DNA of 64,000 bases, taken from CAYRUD01 sp964427425. Lineage in GTDB: Bacteria; Chlamydiota; Chlamydiia; Chlamydiales; FEN-1388. Positions 52,828-62,075 of this stretch are shown here, one piece after another. A program made the translations under genes and the position numbers. Each line of letters opens with the position of its first letter. Position 1 is the first letter of the stretch. The stretch lies in contig CAYRUD010000014.1 of assembly GCA_964427425.1 (NCBI GenBank), forward strand, positions 496,001 to 560,000. Direction: 5' to 3'. The notes beneath the pieces were generated by a model. That model saw only the letters and a list, made by a program, of their open reading frames with translations. It had not been told where the DNA came from and searched no databases.

Positions 52828-55206
52828 TTATTTGAGAAAGGTAATTGCCAAATCCCTTGAGCTATCAACAAATTGGACAGATGTATTGTCTTCTACTCTC
52901 TTGATTGAGGAGGAGGCGTAGTTCCAAACGCTCGAAACTTCTGGATCTTTGCCAAGGACTCCATTGCTAGTATTCAGTTGAGACAGTTCAAGCAATCGAT
53001 GCCAGAATGTATCTTTTACAGGAGATGCGTATTCGTGGAAGATAGTGCCATCTGTATTGATCGCAATTTCAATAATGACATCGATTTTTCTTTCTCTCCA
53101 TTCGATAGTGGCTTTTCTTAAGTACAGATTATGTGTGCCATACGACGACTTTTGAGAAAGAGGCATGCTATTTTCAAGTACGTATTGAGTTGCCTCATGA
53201 GGAATGTCGTGTCTGAGAGCTATTTCCTCATATTCACTTTCATCGGTCTCACTGTATTTGGGATCTCTATAACAGACTTGAGCTCCTAACTCTTTCCAGC
53301 GTGTTACGCGGGGATGGCGTACAAAGTTGCAAAGAGTAGTGATGTTTTGAGCAGTAAGATGCTGCTTTTCTTGATGAGTTGTTCGTGACGAAGATGTGTT
53401 TGGTGTAAGCTTCTCAACCTTCTTATTCTTGATCAGTCTTTTGTCTGTGATATTCTGAGAAGAGCTTTCTTTTGGTTGTGTAGAGGTCGTTTTTTTAGAC
53501 TGTAGAGAAAGGTTCTTTATGCCTTCTGCAAGCTTACTGATCTCGCTTTTCTGGCTTGATTGATTGGATTTTTTTTCTTTGGCTCCCTTTTTCTTATTGA
53601 CGGTGGGCTCTTCGAGGAGAGCATGAAGAGAGTGCTCATACGTTTTTTTCGCTTGAGCGGCCTTGTTAAGAATATCATCGGTGTAGCGCTCGCTAAGAGT
53701 ATTCTCTGTAAGGGCTAAAGATGAGAGCTTTTGATCAAAAAGGTCTGGAACGACGATGTTTTTATGAGTAAATTGGGGATCTATTTCTTTCAGCTTCTGG
53801 TAGACAAATCGATAAAGCCTTTTTTGATCCTGGTTCTTCGATCGCTTGTCAAAAGTTGTCATGATGTCTTTTAAATTAACATGGTCGAAAAAGAAATCAT
53901 GAAAATGATCGATATTCTTTAGGACATGTTCGAGTGTTTCTTTCATGGTGAGCTCTTTTTCATTGGTCTTCTGGATGGAGAATGGAAACGGAGTAGAGTC
54001 AGAGAGCTGTTGAATTATGAGTAGAAGATCTTGAAGTTGCTTGAAAGCTGGGGCATTAAGTTGATTTTGTTTTTGATTGCCTATACGTGGAATAGCTTTT
54101 GGATCGAAATAAGTCAACATGAAGAAACTTATAGTGTCTACAGCTTTTGAGTTCTTCTCTGCCTCACTTAGAGTTAAATATTCAGTCTTATTAAGAGATT
54201 GAGTAAAGATTGATTGATGCATCTCTCCGACGATCGAGGAGCCTCTATTAATAGCAGCAAGTCTGGATTTAAAGTCTACGCTTGATGTAATGGATGTATG
54301 CCAAGCATGAAAATGAGCGATATGCGCCTGAAGAAGCTTTCTTATTTTTGCTCTGTGCTTATCTTGAGTAGGACCTACATATTGTGAGATAATCTCAATA
54401 AGCTGAGAGACATCCTCTTTATTGAAGACAGGTTGAGGGACCGCAATAAGCTTTGAGATCGTATCAAGCGATCCCTTAATCGCTTTTTTTGAAAGGTTAA
54501 AGAAATACTCATCGAGTTTTTGATGGAGTTTTTTTTCATCAGCAGAGACAACAATATCTTTCTTAAAGCTCAACCTTCGATATTGAAGAAATATTTGCTC
54601 GATATGCCTTTCCGCTTGGACAAGTCCTACTTCATTCCTAAGTGTTCCAGCTTTTTTTTCTTGAAGGACCCACATATAGAAGGGCTTTACAAGCTCATAG
54701 AGTTCAAGAATGCCAATTTGTGAGCGAAGATATGCGATAAGATCTTTCTTATATGTGGCATCTAGGCTTAAATCTATTAAGGAGTTAAACATGCAGATGA
54801 TTCTCTTTTTCAGAGATGGGTCTGGAGCTCCTATTTGGAGGCAGAGAGTGCGAATAGTGTTCTCGACGCTTGCAATATTTTCGCCTACTTGATGATCCAT
54901 GAATGTGAAGCCAATCAATCGGTCATGAGACTTCATTGTTTTTACATGTGAGTAGAGATCAGTAAGTGATAACGCAAGCTGCGAATTATCTGTTAAAGAT
55001 TCTGATTCTATCTCTTTAATTTGGCTTTCATGTTCTTTTATGAATTGGATTATATTCTGACAGATGAGCGAGATCTTTTGCCTTTTCGATTGAGATTGGA
55101 AGTCTCTTTGGATAATGGAGCTCTCTTGAGCGGCCTCTTCTTGTTCTAAAATTCCTTGAACGATGGTTGTGTATTGATTAATTTGTTGGCAGAGATTGTT
55201 AATCAT
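52828..55206 (-). CDS. tandem paralog family, copy B
   Basis: Unrecognised 792-residue protein, closest to copy C along its whole length. Begins MINNLCQQINQYTTIVQGI, like copy D. Helical core with LYELVKPFYMWVLQEKKA, FLQYRRL, LHQKLDEYFFNLSKKA; then RLYRFVYQKLKEIDP and RLYRF-type blocks; a Lys-rich linker with KKGAKEKK; and the shared C-terminal domain (HPRVTRW, DPKYSE, EIALRHDI, SQKSSYGTH, IFHEYASP, SSVWNYASSSIKR, ending VQFVDSSRDLAITFLK). No export signal or catalytic motif recognised. Separate hairpin and gap suggest its own transcript. Confidence 0.87.
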   Translation of the reverse strand: MINNLCQQINQYTTIVQGILEQEEAAQESSIIQRDFQSQSKRQKISLICQNIIQFIKEHESQIKEIESESLTDNSQLALSLTDLYSHVKTMKSHDRLIGFTFMDHQVGENIASVENTIRTLCLQIGAPDPSLKKRIICMFNSLIDLSLDATYKKDLIAYLRSQIGILELYELVKPFYMWVLQEKKAGTLRNEVGLVQAERHIEQIFLQYRRLSFKKDIVVSADEKKLHQKLDEYFFNLSKKAIKGSLDTISKLIAVPQPVFNKEDVSQLIEIISQYVGPTQDKHRAKIRKLLQAHIAHFHAWHTSITSSVDFKSRLAAINRGSSIVGEMHQSIFTQSLNKTEYLTLSEAEKNSKAVDTISFFMLTYFDPKAIPRIGNQKQNQLNAPAFKQLQDLLLIIQQLSDSTPFPFSIQKTNEKELTMKETLEHVLKNIDHFHDFFFDHVNLKDIMTTFDKRSKNQDQKRLYRFVYQKLKEIDPQFTHKNIVVPDLFDQKLSSLALTENTLSERYTDDILNKAAQAKKTYEHSLHALLEEPTVNKKKGAKEKKSNQSSQKSEISKLAEGIKNLSLQSKKTTSTQPKESSSQNITDKRLIKNKKVEKLTPNTSSSRTTHQEKQHLTAQNITTLCNFVRHPRVTRWKELGAQVCYRDPKYSETDESEYEEIALRHDIPHEATQYVLENSMPLSQKSSYGTHNLYLRKATIEWRERKIDVIIEIAINTDGTIFHEYASPVKDTFWHRLLELSQLNTSNGVLGKDPEVSSVWNYASSSIKRVEDNTSVQFVDSSRDLAITFLK

Positions 55207-55511
55207 TAGTTGCTTCTCATCTTGTCTTTTGAAATATTAATCATTATAAAATAAATAAATATTTTAAAAACAATAATTGTTTTTTTAATAAAAGCGCGAT
55301 TTTCTGTTTCACTTATCTTAAAAAGATTTAAAAAGTAATGATAAATTGATTTGCAGTGATAAAGCACAAGAGATGCAACTCGAAGTAGTAGAGCGTTATA
55401 GAAAATTCGAAGAGAAATCCAAGGCTCACCTAAGATACGTTATCAAGTACTTGCACTGCAGGTAAGGCCTTAAAAGAAATACCAGAGAGCCTCATGAGTG
55501 AGGCTCTTACT
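55207..55511. other. gap between paralogs B and C
   Basis: 305 bases, very A/T-rich near copy B's start (TATTTTAAAAACAATAATTG) and presumably holding its promoter. The right end carries the copy C terminator hairpin. No gene seen. Confidence 0.5.
55486..55507 (-). terminator. hairpin after paralog C
   Basis: AGAGCCTCA/TGAGGCTCT (55486-55494 with 55499-55507), identical to the copy at 52802-52823, so the duplication that made copies B and C included the 3' flank. Confidence 0.65.
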
Positions 55512-57911
55512 CTATTTGAGAAAGGTAATCGTTACGTCTTTTTTGTTATCAACAAATTGGATAGATGTGTTGTCTTCTACTCGTTTAATTGATGATGAAG
55601 CATAGTTCCAAACGCTCGAAGTTTCTCGGTCAAGGATTCTATCATCGGTATGGTCATTATTAAGTTGAGACAGCTCAAGCAATCGATGCCAGAGCGTATC
55701 TTTTATCGGAGATGCGTATTCATGGAAAATAGTGCCACTATTATCGATCGCAATCTCGATAATGACGTCAATTTTCCTTCCTTGCCATTCGATAGAGGCT
55801 TTTTTTAAGTAAAGCGAATGTGTGCCATAAGAAGACTTTTGAGAGATCGGCATACTATTCTCCAGAACGTATTGGGTCACCTCGTCTGGTATATCATGCC
55901 TGAGAGCTATTTCCTCATATTCTCTTTCATCTGTTTCACTATATTTAGGGTCTTGATAACAGACTTTGATGCCTATTTCCTTCCAGCGTGTTACACGAGG
56001 ATGACGAATGAGCTTGTAGAGCTCAGTGATACTCTGAGCGTTAAGAAGCTGCTTTTCCTGATTGTTTGCTTGGGAAGATGAGGGAGCCGAAGTTGTAAGT
56101 CCTAAAGAGCTCGATGGAATTTTCTTTGTCTTCTTCTTGATCTGATTTTTAGTAGAAGTGTTGGGGGAAGTGTCACCTAGCGACTGAGTCGATGACGATG
56201 CTTTTGAGTCTAAAGAGAGTCCCTTCACACCTTTGGCTAACTCTTTGATAGTATCTTTCTGATTTCTTTGTTTGGCTTTTTTTTCCTTGGCTCCCTTGGA
56301 CTTATGTGTGGGCTCTTCAAGAAGAAGTGCTGCTGAAAGACTCTCATATTGCTTTTTAGTTTGGATAGCTTTGTTGAGAATATTATCAGTGTAGCTTTCA
56401 GTGTTCGTGTTCTCATCAAGCGCTAAGGAGGAGAGTCGTTGGGCAAATAGATTTGGATCAATAATAAGCCGGTGATTGAATTGAGGATCAATCTCTTTTA
56501 GCTTCTTGTAGACAAAGCTATAGAGTCTTTCTTTATTTGCATTGCTTGAGCGCTTGGCAAAAGTTGAGATGATATCGTTCATATCAGCATGTTTAAAGAA
56601 GAAGTCTTGAAATTGATCTATGTTGGTTAGAAAATTTTCAACCTCATCCTTAATTGTTGGGTTTTTCTTATCTATTTCTTGAACAGTAAAAGAAAAAGAG
56701 GCTGACTCAGTTAACCATTTAATTGCTGAAAAAAGGTCTTGGCGTTGTTTAGAAACAGCACAATTGTTGACTTTCGTATGTAAATGGCCATTTTTCGCTA
56801 TGCCTTTCGGATTATACAAAGTGGTTAAGAAGGGGCTTATGCAAAAAGTGGTTTTTAAACTCTTCGAAATTTGTTCTACCGTTAAAAATGTATCTTCAAC
56901 ATTTGAGTCGATAAGAGCTGAGTGCGTAAATTCCCCAATCATTGAGGTTTCTTTTCCGAAAAATGATCGCTTGTTTGCGTAGTCTAAGCTAGATATAAGG
57001 ATTGTGTGCCAAGAAAGAAAGTTCGCAATATGTGCGGCAAGTATTTTTCTTATTTTTGCGTTGGATTCTTTGTGTGTGCAACTGACAAATGATGAGGCAA
57101 TCATAACAAGCTGTGAGATATCCTCAGCATCAAAAACTGTTTGAGGCGCTGCAATAAGCTTTGAATTGGTATCAAGAGATCCCTTGAGCACTCTTTTTGA
57201 GAGGTTATAGAAAAACTCATCAAGCTGCTGGTGAAGTTTTTTTTCATGTGGTGAGGTTGCAGCGTCTTTCTTACAATCCAACCTGCGATATTGGAGAAAT
57301 ATCTGCTCGATTTGCCTTTTGGCTTGGACGAGATCTGCTTCTTCTCTAAGTTTGCTAGCCTTTTTTTCTTGTATGGCCCATGTATAGAAGGGTTTTATCA
57401 TCTCATGAAGTTCAAGAATTCCTACTTGAGAGCGAAGGTATAAGCTGAGATCTTTCTTATATGAGCTATCAAGGCTTAAGTCTGTCAAAGAATTAAACAT
57501 GCAAATTAATCTTTTCTTTAGAGATGGGTCAGGAGCTCCTATTTGAAGGCAGAAATTGCGAAGAGTGTTTTCAACATTTGTAATTTTTTCATCTATTTGG
57601 CGATCAGTGAACGTAAAGCCAATAAAACGCTCTTGGGACCTTAACAATCTTACAGTGAAATAAAGAGTAGAAAGCGTTTCTGAAAGTGATTCTATGAGTT
57701 GAGAAGCATTTGTTGAATGTTCTAGCTCAAGCTCAATTTTTCTTTCGTTTGATTTTATAAAGTTGAATACATCCTGACAGAAGAGATCGATCTTTTGCCA
57801 TTTAAGTCGTGAAGGAGAATCGCTTTGAAAGGTGGGTGGGTTAGCGTGAGCTCCTATTTCTCGTGCAGTGTCTGAATATTCACAAATTCGTTGGCAAAAA
57901 TCGATGATCAT
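55512..57911 (-). CDS. tandem paralog family, copy C
   Basis: Unrecognised 799-residue protein, the nearest relative of copy B. Matching blocks: SYKKDLSLYLRSQVGILELHEMIKPFY, QEKKASKLREE, IEQIFLQYRRL, KLHQQLDEFFYNLSK, then RLYSFVYKKLKEIDP, LSSLALDENTN, SKGAKEKKAKQ and the C-terminal domain (RHPRVTRWKEIG, DPKYSE, ALRHDIPDE, FHEYASPIKDT, SSVWNYASSSIKR, ending IQFVDNKKDVTITFLK). The linker before the last domain is Ser/Thr/Gln-rich. High similarity to copy B indicates a recent duplication. Function unknown. Confidence 0.87.
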   Translation of the reverse strand: MIIDFCQRICEYSDTAREIGAHANPPTFQSDSPSRLKWQKIDLFCQDVFNFIKSNERKIELELEHSTNASQLIESLSETLSTLYFTVRLLRSQERFIGFTFTDRQIDEKITNVENTLRNFCLQIGAPDPSLKKRLICMFNSLTDLSLDSSYKKDLSLYLRSQVGILELHEMIKPFYTWAIQEKKASKLREEADLVQAKRQIEQIFLQYRRLDCKKDAATSPHEKKLHQQLDEFFYNLSKRVLKGSLDTNSKLIAAPQTVFDAEDISQLVMIASSFVSCTHKESNAKIRKILAAHIANFLSWHTILISSLDYANKRSFFGKETSMIGEFTHSALIDSNVEDTFLTVEQISKSLKTTFCISPFLTTLYNPKGIAKNGHLHTKVNNCAVSKQRQDLFSAIKWLTESASFSFTVQEIDKKNPTIKDEVENFLTNIDQFQDFFFKHADMNDIISTFAKRSSNANKERLYSFVYKKLKEIDPQFNHRLIIDPNLFAQRLSSLALDENTNTESYTDNILNKAIQTKKQYESLSAALLLEEPTHKSKGAKEKKAKQRNQKDTIKELAKGVKGLSLDSKASSSTQSLGDTSPNTSTKNQIKKKTKKIPSSSLGLTTSAPSSSQANNQEKQLLNAQSITELYKLIRHPRVTRWKEIGIKVCYQDPKYSETDEREYEEIALRHDIPDEVTQYVLENSMPISQKSSYGTHSLYLKKASIEWQGRKIDVIIEIAIDNSGTIFHEYASPIKDTLWHRLLELSQLNNDHTDDRILDRETSSVWNYASSSIKRVEDNTSIQFVDNKKDVTITFLK

Positions 57912-58085
57912 TGAGTATTTCTCTTCTTAATAATTTTATTAATTTAGTTTTTGCTTTTAATAATTTTTTTGATTTTTTGTTGAATGATTTAACTAATAGT
58001 AGATAACTAATCAGGTTTTTTTAACAGAGCTATGTAAGAAAGCAGTGACAGATATAAATTTGATTAGGGGCTTTGCATGGAAAAG

Positions 58086-58110
58086 AGAGTCCCCTTGATA
58101 AGAGGACTCT
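58086..58110 (-). terminator. hairpin after paralog D
   Basis: An 11-bp stem with one mismatch (58086-58096 with 58100-58110, AGAGTCCCCTT/AAGAGGACTCT), 19 bases after the stop at 58129. Sequence differs from the B and C hairpins. Confidence 0.6.
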
Positions 58111-58128
58111 GATAGATTGATTGAGTGC

Positions 58129-60414
58129 TTATTTATTGAAGGTGATTGAAAAATCTCTTCTTATGTCGACAAAAGAGACGCTCTTGTCATCTTCATGGCG
58201 TTCCAAATCATGATGGCTGTATTGCCAGATCTCTTTTTCTGAACTTTCTTCTAGCTCACTGTTAGCCGCAGTAGTTATGGAGTGCTCAAAAAGCTCTGCT
58301 TGGCCATGCCAGCTTGTGAAGCTTTTCCCCACAATAGGCGCAATATATTTGTGAAAGAGCTCTCCTGAGTCATCAATAGAAAGTTCAATGACCGCGTCTT
58401 CTTCTTTTTCCGCAAATCTAAATACGCATTTTCTTAAAAAGCGCTTGACGGTTCCATTTGAAGAGCGCTCGGTAAGAGCTAAGCTATTCTCAAATACAAA
58501 TTGCTCCACTTCTTTGGCAAACGTATGTCTTGCGGTGTATTCTTTATATTCGCTTGGGTCTAGGTGAGCATATTTGATGTCATTTTCAAGTAAATTCTCG
58601 CCAGCATACTCCCAGCGTTTTACTCGATGATGAATCGCTTTATATGGCCTTGAGGGTATGACTTCGGTGTGTGTATGCGTCTCTTCATCTGTTAATTGTG
58701 GTGAGGAGGCTATACTTGACGAGCAGCTCTCTTGTGCTGCTTGTATGAGGGAGCTGTTATTTTTTTTCTTCTCTGATGAAGATGATGTTTGATTGGAAGG
58801 TCTTTTTGATTTTATTATCGGCTCTTGCTTTTTTGAAAATTTCGTCTTTTTCTCTTCTTGTAAACAGCTGTTTGAAAGCTCTAATAAGGCTTCTTCTTGC
58901 TCTTTTTGCCTCCTCAGTGTCTCTTTTATAAGTTCGCTCATATATGCGCTCACAGGATCTTCTTTTGATAGCGTTAAAGAAGAGAGCCTTTTCTCATAAA
59001 GATCGGGGGTAATAATGACATCCGTAGTGTTGAGATGATTTATTTTGTGTAATTTGTCATGAACAAACCGATAGAGACGTTTGCGAGAGAAGTCATTCGC
59101 CTTTTGTGAGAAATTGGAATCGATTTCTTTAAGATCGACATGCTCAATAAAAAAATCCTGAAATTGCTCAGTGTTACCGATGTAATTGTATTTGAGTGCA
59201 TTGAGAGAAGGTTCGTGCTTACTGATCTTCTGAAGAGAGAATGGGAATGGAGTAGATTCTACCAGTTGAGAGATATAATCTTCATTCTCAGCTATGCGCT
59301 GCGCATTAAGATTCATCATCTCACAACAGTTATATCCTGCAAATATTGTGTCGATAATTCGCTGTATTCTTGAGGCCCTTAAATAATTGCCTGAAGCTAG
59401 GTATGCTGCATCGCTGTTTGCTCTGGTTCGTAATTGATATGCAACTGTCTGATATGCTGAGGGCTCGTTCGTCAGAGCAGTATATTTCTTGCTATATATA
59501 TGAACGAATTCAATTGATTTATACCATGACAAATACGCTGCTAGGTGCGCTTTAACTAATTGTTCAGCAAATCCTTGAAATTTTCTCTTCGAAGTGTCCA
59601 CGTGCATCGTAAGAATGTCTGCAAGTTGAGAGATTTCTTGCTTATTAAGAGCAGGCTGAAAGGTGTTATTTCCTGACTCTAAGGTGATTTTCTTGTTGGC
59701 AATTCTTAAGGATATCTTCTGAAAAAGGGTGTCGAGGTTTTCATGGAGCTTGATGATGTTGTCGGGCGTGTCTTTTACCTTATTCAAAATTAATCGTCTG
59801 TAGCGTAAGGATGAAGTTCCTAATTGCCTCCCTTGTTGTTGGATGCCTATTTGCTTTCTGAGATCCAGTGCGTTTCTCTCAAAGTAAACCCATTCATAGA
59901 ACGGCTTAATGAGCTCATACGATTCTATAAAAGCTGTCTGCGCTGTGAGATATGATTCTAGGATTGCGGTGTTTTCATGAGCCTTGTCAGATAGCTGATT
60001 AAACATGCAAATAAATCTCTTTTTGGGAGACGCCTCTGTTGACGCTAACGTTTGGAAGGCTTCTCTTATTGCATTTTTTGCATCAGCTATATTTCCAAGG
60101 ATGGTCTTACTAAGAAAGCTAAAACCTGGAAGGTGATGTGTTTTTTTTATGTCTCTTATCTGGAAGTATAGCTTCTCCAAACTTAGTCTTATATTGGAGG
60201 CTATCTCAGGTGGATACTGGCTAATTTCCTGGAATGCCTGCGCATTCTCCCTCATGAATTTGAAGATGCTTTGGCATGTCTGATCAATGGCTTGTAGTTT
60301 TGTACCATTCGAATAATATGTGCGAGCTTTGTTACTATTTGATGAGGAAAGGCTTATAAAACCATTAGTAGTGGTTATATATTGATTAAGTTGTTGGCTT
60401 AAGCTATTTATCAT
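58129..60414 (-). CDS. tandem paralog family, copy D
   Basis: Unrecognised 761-residue protein at the upstream end of the array. Begins MINSLSQQLNQYITTTNGF. It keeps YELIKPFYEWVYFERNALDLR, LRYRRLILNK, LHENLDTLFQKIS, AHLAAYLSWY, KRLYRFVHDKLHKI, LYEKRLSSLTLSKED, a Lys/Ser-rich linker, and the C-terminal domain: IHHRVKRWEYAGE, NDIKYAH, EYTARHTFA, RSSNGTV, LFHKYIAPIV, IWQYSHHDLER, ending VSFVDIRRDFSITFNK. The tail is more divergent in the middle than B and C. No signal peptide or enzyme motif recognised. Confidence 0.86.
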   Translation of the reverse strand: MINSLSQQLNQYITTTNGFISLSSSNSNKARTYYSNGTKLQAIDQTCQSIFKFMRENAQAFQEISQYPPEIASNIRLSLEKLYFQIRDIKKTHHLPGFSFLSKTILGNIADAKNAIREAFQTLASTEASPKKRFICMFNQLSDKAHENTAILESYLTAQTAFIESYELIKPFYEWVYFERNALDLRKQIGIQQQGRQLGTSSLRYRRLILNKVKDTPDNIIKLHENLDTLFQKISLRIANKKITLESGNNTFQPALNKQEISQLADILTMHVDTSKRKFQGFAEQLVKAHLAAYLSWYKSIEFVHIYSKKYTALTNEPSAYQTVAYQLRTRANSDAAYLASGNYLRASRIQRIIDTIFAGYNCCEMMNLNAQRIAENEDYISQLVESTPFPFSLQKISKHEPSLNALKYNYIGNTEQFQDFFIEHVDLKEIDSNFSQKANDFSRKRLYRFVHDKLHKINHLNTTDVIITPDLYEKRLSSLTLSKEDPVSAYMSELIKETLRRQKEQEEALLELSNSCLQEEKKTKFSKKQEPIIKSKRPSNQTSSSSEKKKNNSSLIQAAQESCSSSIASSPQLTDEETHTHTEVIPSRPYKAIHHRVKRWEYAGENLLENDIKYAHLDPSEYKEYTARHTFAKEVEQFVFENSLALTERSSNGTVKRFLRKCVFRFAEKEEDAVIELSIDDSGELFHKYIAPIVGKSFTSWHGQAELFEHSITTAANSELEESSEKEIWQYSHHDLERHEDDKSVSFVDIRRDFSITFNK

Positions 60415-60436
60415 AATTATTGCCTCTTAAAAGAAG

Positions 60437-60494
60437 AAAAGCATTGAAAAAAGAGGCTTTTCTTTTGAGAGCGCTCTTCCTTTTCAATGCTTTT
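60437..60494 (-). terminator. terminator of the UPF0158/AT-hook gene
   Basis: A 14-bp perfect outer stem (60437-60450 with 60481-60494, AAAAGCATTGAAAA/TTTTCAATGCTTTT) with further inner pairing, followed on the minus strand by TTCTTCTTTTAAG. Confidence 0.75.
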
Positions 60495-60526
60495 TCTGAG
60501 CTAATGTAAAAAAGACTTAGGTTGTT

Positions 60527-61837
60527 TTATGAAGTCTTTTTAATTTTTCGGACTAAAGGACGTAGACGGATCTTTTGCTTAGAGTTCGGCTTTTGAGATC
60601 CAATGCCCCCTACAGTTGCCTTAGATGACTTGGCGCTAGTCTTAGCCTCTTTTGTCTCCTTGGCCTTTTTCGATGTCGTTTTTTCCTTCAAGCTTTGAGA
60701 TCCAGTTGATTTAGCTTTTGCGGATACTTTTTTCTTAGCGTCGCTTTCTTTTTCAGCTTTTTTCAACGAAGACGCTTTAGAGCTCTTTTTAGAGGATAGC
60801 TCTTTCTTGTCGAATGAGGATTTGTCATCATCGTCAAAAGAGACTGGTCTTCTTGGAGCGTCTAGATCTCCTTTCTTTAAGCTGCCTTTCACAGGAGCCT
60901 TTGGTAAAGGCATGAGAGCTTCTTCACCGCCAAATCGAGGGGTAGAAGAAGGATCCTTGAACGTGGATGAGATCGTTCTGATCGCTTGGAGCTTTTGTCC
61001 TATCGTGACAAAGTCTGTTGTGCTTTGAAGCTGCTGGCGTCTATGAGCCAAGAGATCCGCTTCTGAAGCAAATTTGCCCGAGAAGGTGAAGATCATCGAC
61101 GAGGAGTGATAATCTGGCGTGAATAAGAATGGCTTCGAGGCACGAGGGACCGCAACGTAAATATCCTGAGAAAATTGCGGTTCTGTCTCAACTTTCGCAA
61201 CTTGCTTAGGAGGTCTTCCTCGTTTTGGACGTGGATTCAAGGCTTCATTTGAGTAATAGGTCGCAGCTTTAGCAGCAAGTATCTTTCTTGCCTGGACAAT
61301 GTCTTTTGAAACCTTCGCTGTGAACATGTTGATCTTCACACGCTCGACAATGGATTTTGTCAGCTCAATATCTTCTTCAAAGACAAAGTCAAAGGCATTG
61401 TTTCTGAGCCACTCAATGATACGGACTCGAAAGCGCTCTTGATAATACTGTTGCCATTTCTCGAGCTCTGAGTGGTGGTCGTAGATGAATTCGAGGAAGT
61501 TTTCTCTCGCTTCTTTCGAGCTGATGATATCGAGTAGCTTTTCTTTTGTATCGATATCATAGACTTTCTCATTCACAAACCCTTCCATTAGCTTTTTGAC
61601 TTCATAGAAGGTCAGCTTAGGGATTGGAACATATCTCTCTTTATTTGATTCAAGTTCCGCTTCAAGCTCATCGAGCTCTTCTTGAGATTTGTCGAGATCA
61701 ACATAGACGAGAAATCCTTCCAGGCGATCAAGATAAAAATCCCTCTCATCATCTGATTTTGCAAATGCTTCCATAATTCTATGGCATCGCAAAATGACTG
61801 GGTTCTGTGGGACTTGCAGGGCACTTGTCTCAGTCAT
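60527..61837 (-). CDS. UPF0158-type protein with AT-hook and histone-H1-like tail
   Basis: 436-residue protein in three parts. Residues about 18-155 match the UPF0158 pattern (IMEAFAKSDDERDFYLDR, YVPIPKLTFYEVKKLMEGF, SKEARENFLEFIYDHH, IIEWLRNNAFDFVFEED), as in the chlamydial CT429-type protein. At 203-211 is an AT-hook, RPKRGRPPK, with the R-G-R-P core that binds the minor groove of A/T DNA. From about 330 the tail is Lys/Ala/Ser-rich, like histone H1 or the chlamydial Hc1/Hc2 proteins. This makes DNA binding likely; whether bacterial nucleoid or host chromatin is open. Confidence 0.85.
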   Translation of the reverse strand: MTETSALQVPQNPVILRCHRIMEAFAKSDDERDFYLDRLEGFLVYVDLDKSQEELDELEAELESNKERYVPIPKLTFYEVKKLMEGFVNEKVYDIDTKEKLLDIISSKEARENFLEFIYDHHSELEKWQQYYQERFRVRIIEWLRNNAFDFVFEEDIELTKSIVERVKINMFTAKVSKDIVQARKILAAKAATYYSNEALNPRPKRGRPPKQVAKVETEPQFSQDIYVAVPRASKPFLFTPDYHSSSMIFTFSGKFASEADLLAHRRQQLQSTTDFVTIGQKLQAIRTISSTFKDPSSTPRFGGEEALMPLPKAPVKGSLKKGDLDAPRRPVSFDDDDKSSFDKKELSSKKSSKASSLKKAEKESDAKKKVSAKAKSTGSQSLKEKTTSKKAKETKEAKTSAKSSKATVGGIGSQKPNSKQKIRLRPLVRKIKKTS

Positions 61838-62075
61838 ACACTCTTTACCACGTTCTCATTACACTTTCTTCATCTTTCTTGTGTACACTCAATATTGAGC
61901 GACATGCAAAATGATGAGGTATTTCTTCATTAAATAGTCGTAGCCTAGATCTTTTATTTGCTAACTGCAAACTGAAAAATTGGGTTTAGGAAGAAAAAAT
62001 ATGCGGCAACTTTTATTTAATGCTTAAGAATGGTAGCATTAATTTTATTTATTAAATAATTGAGTTTTGTTTTTT

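Noticed and set aside
55512..57911. Reading the paralog array as phage tail or polymorphic toxin genes
   Set aside because: No Rhs, PAAR, DUF4157 or pre-toxin motifs; the last domain does not match a toxin I recognise.
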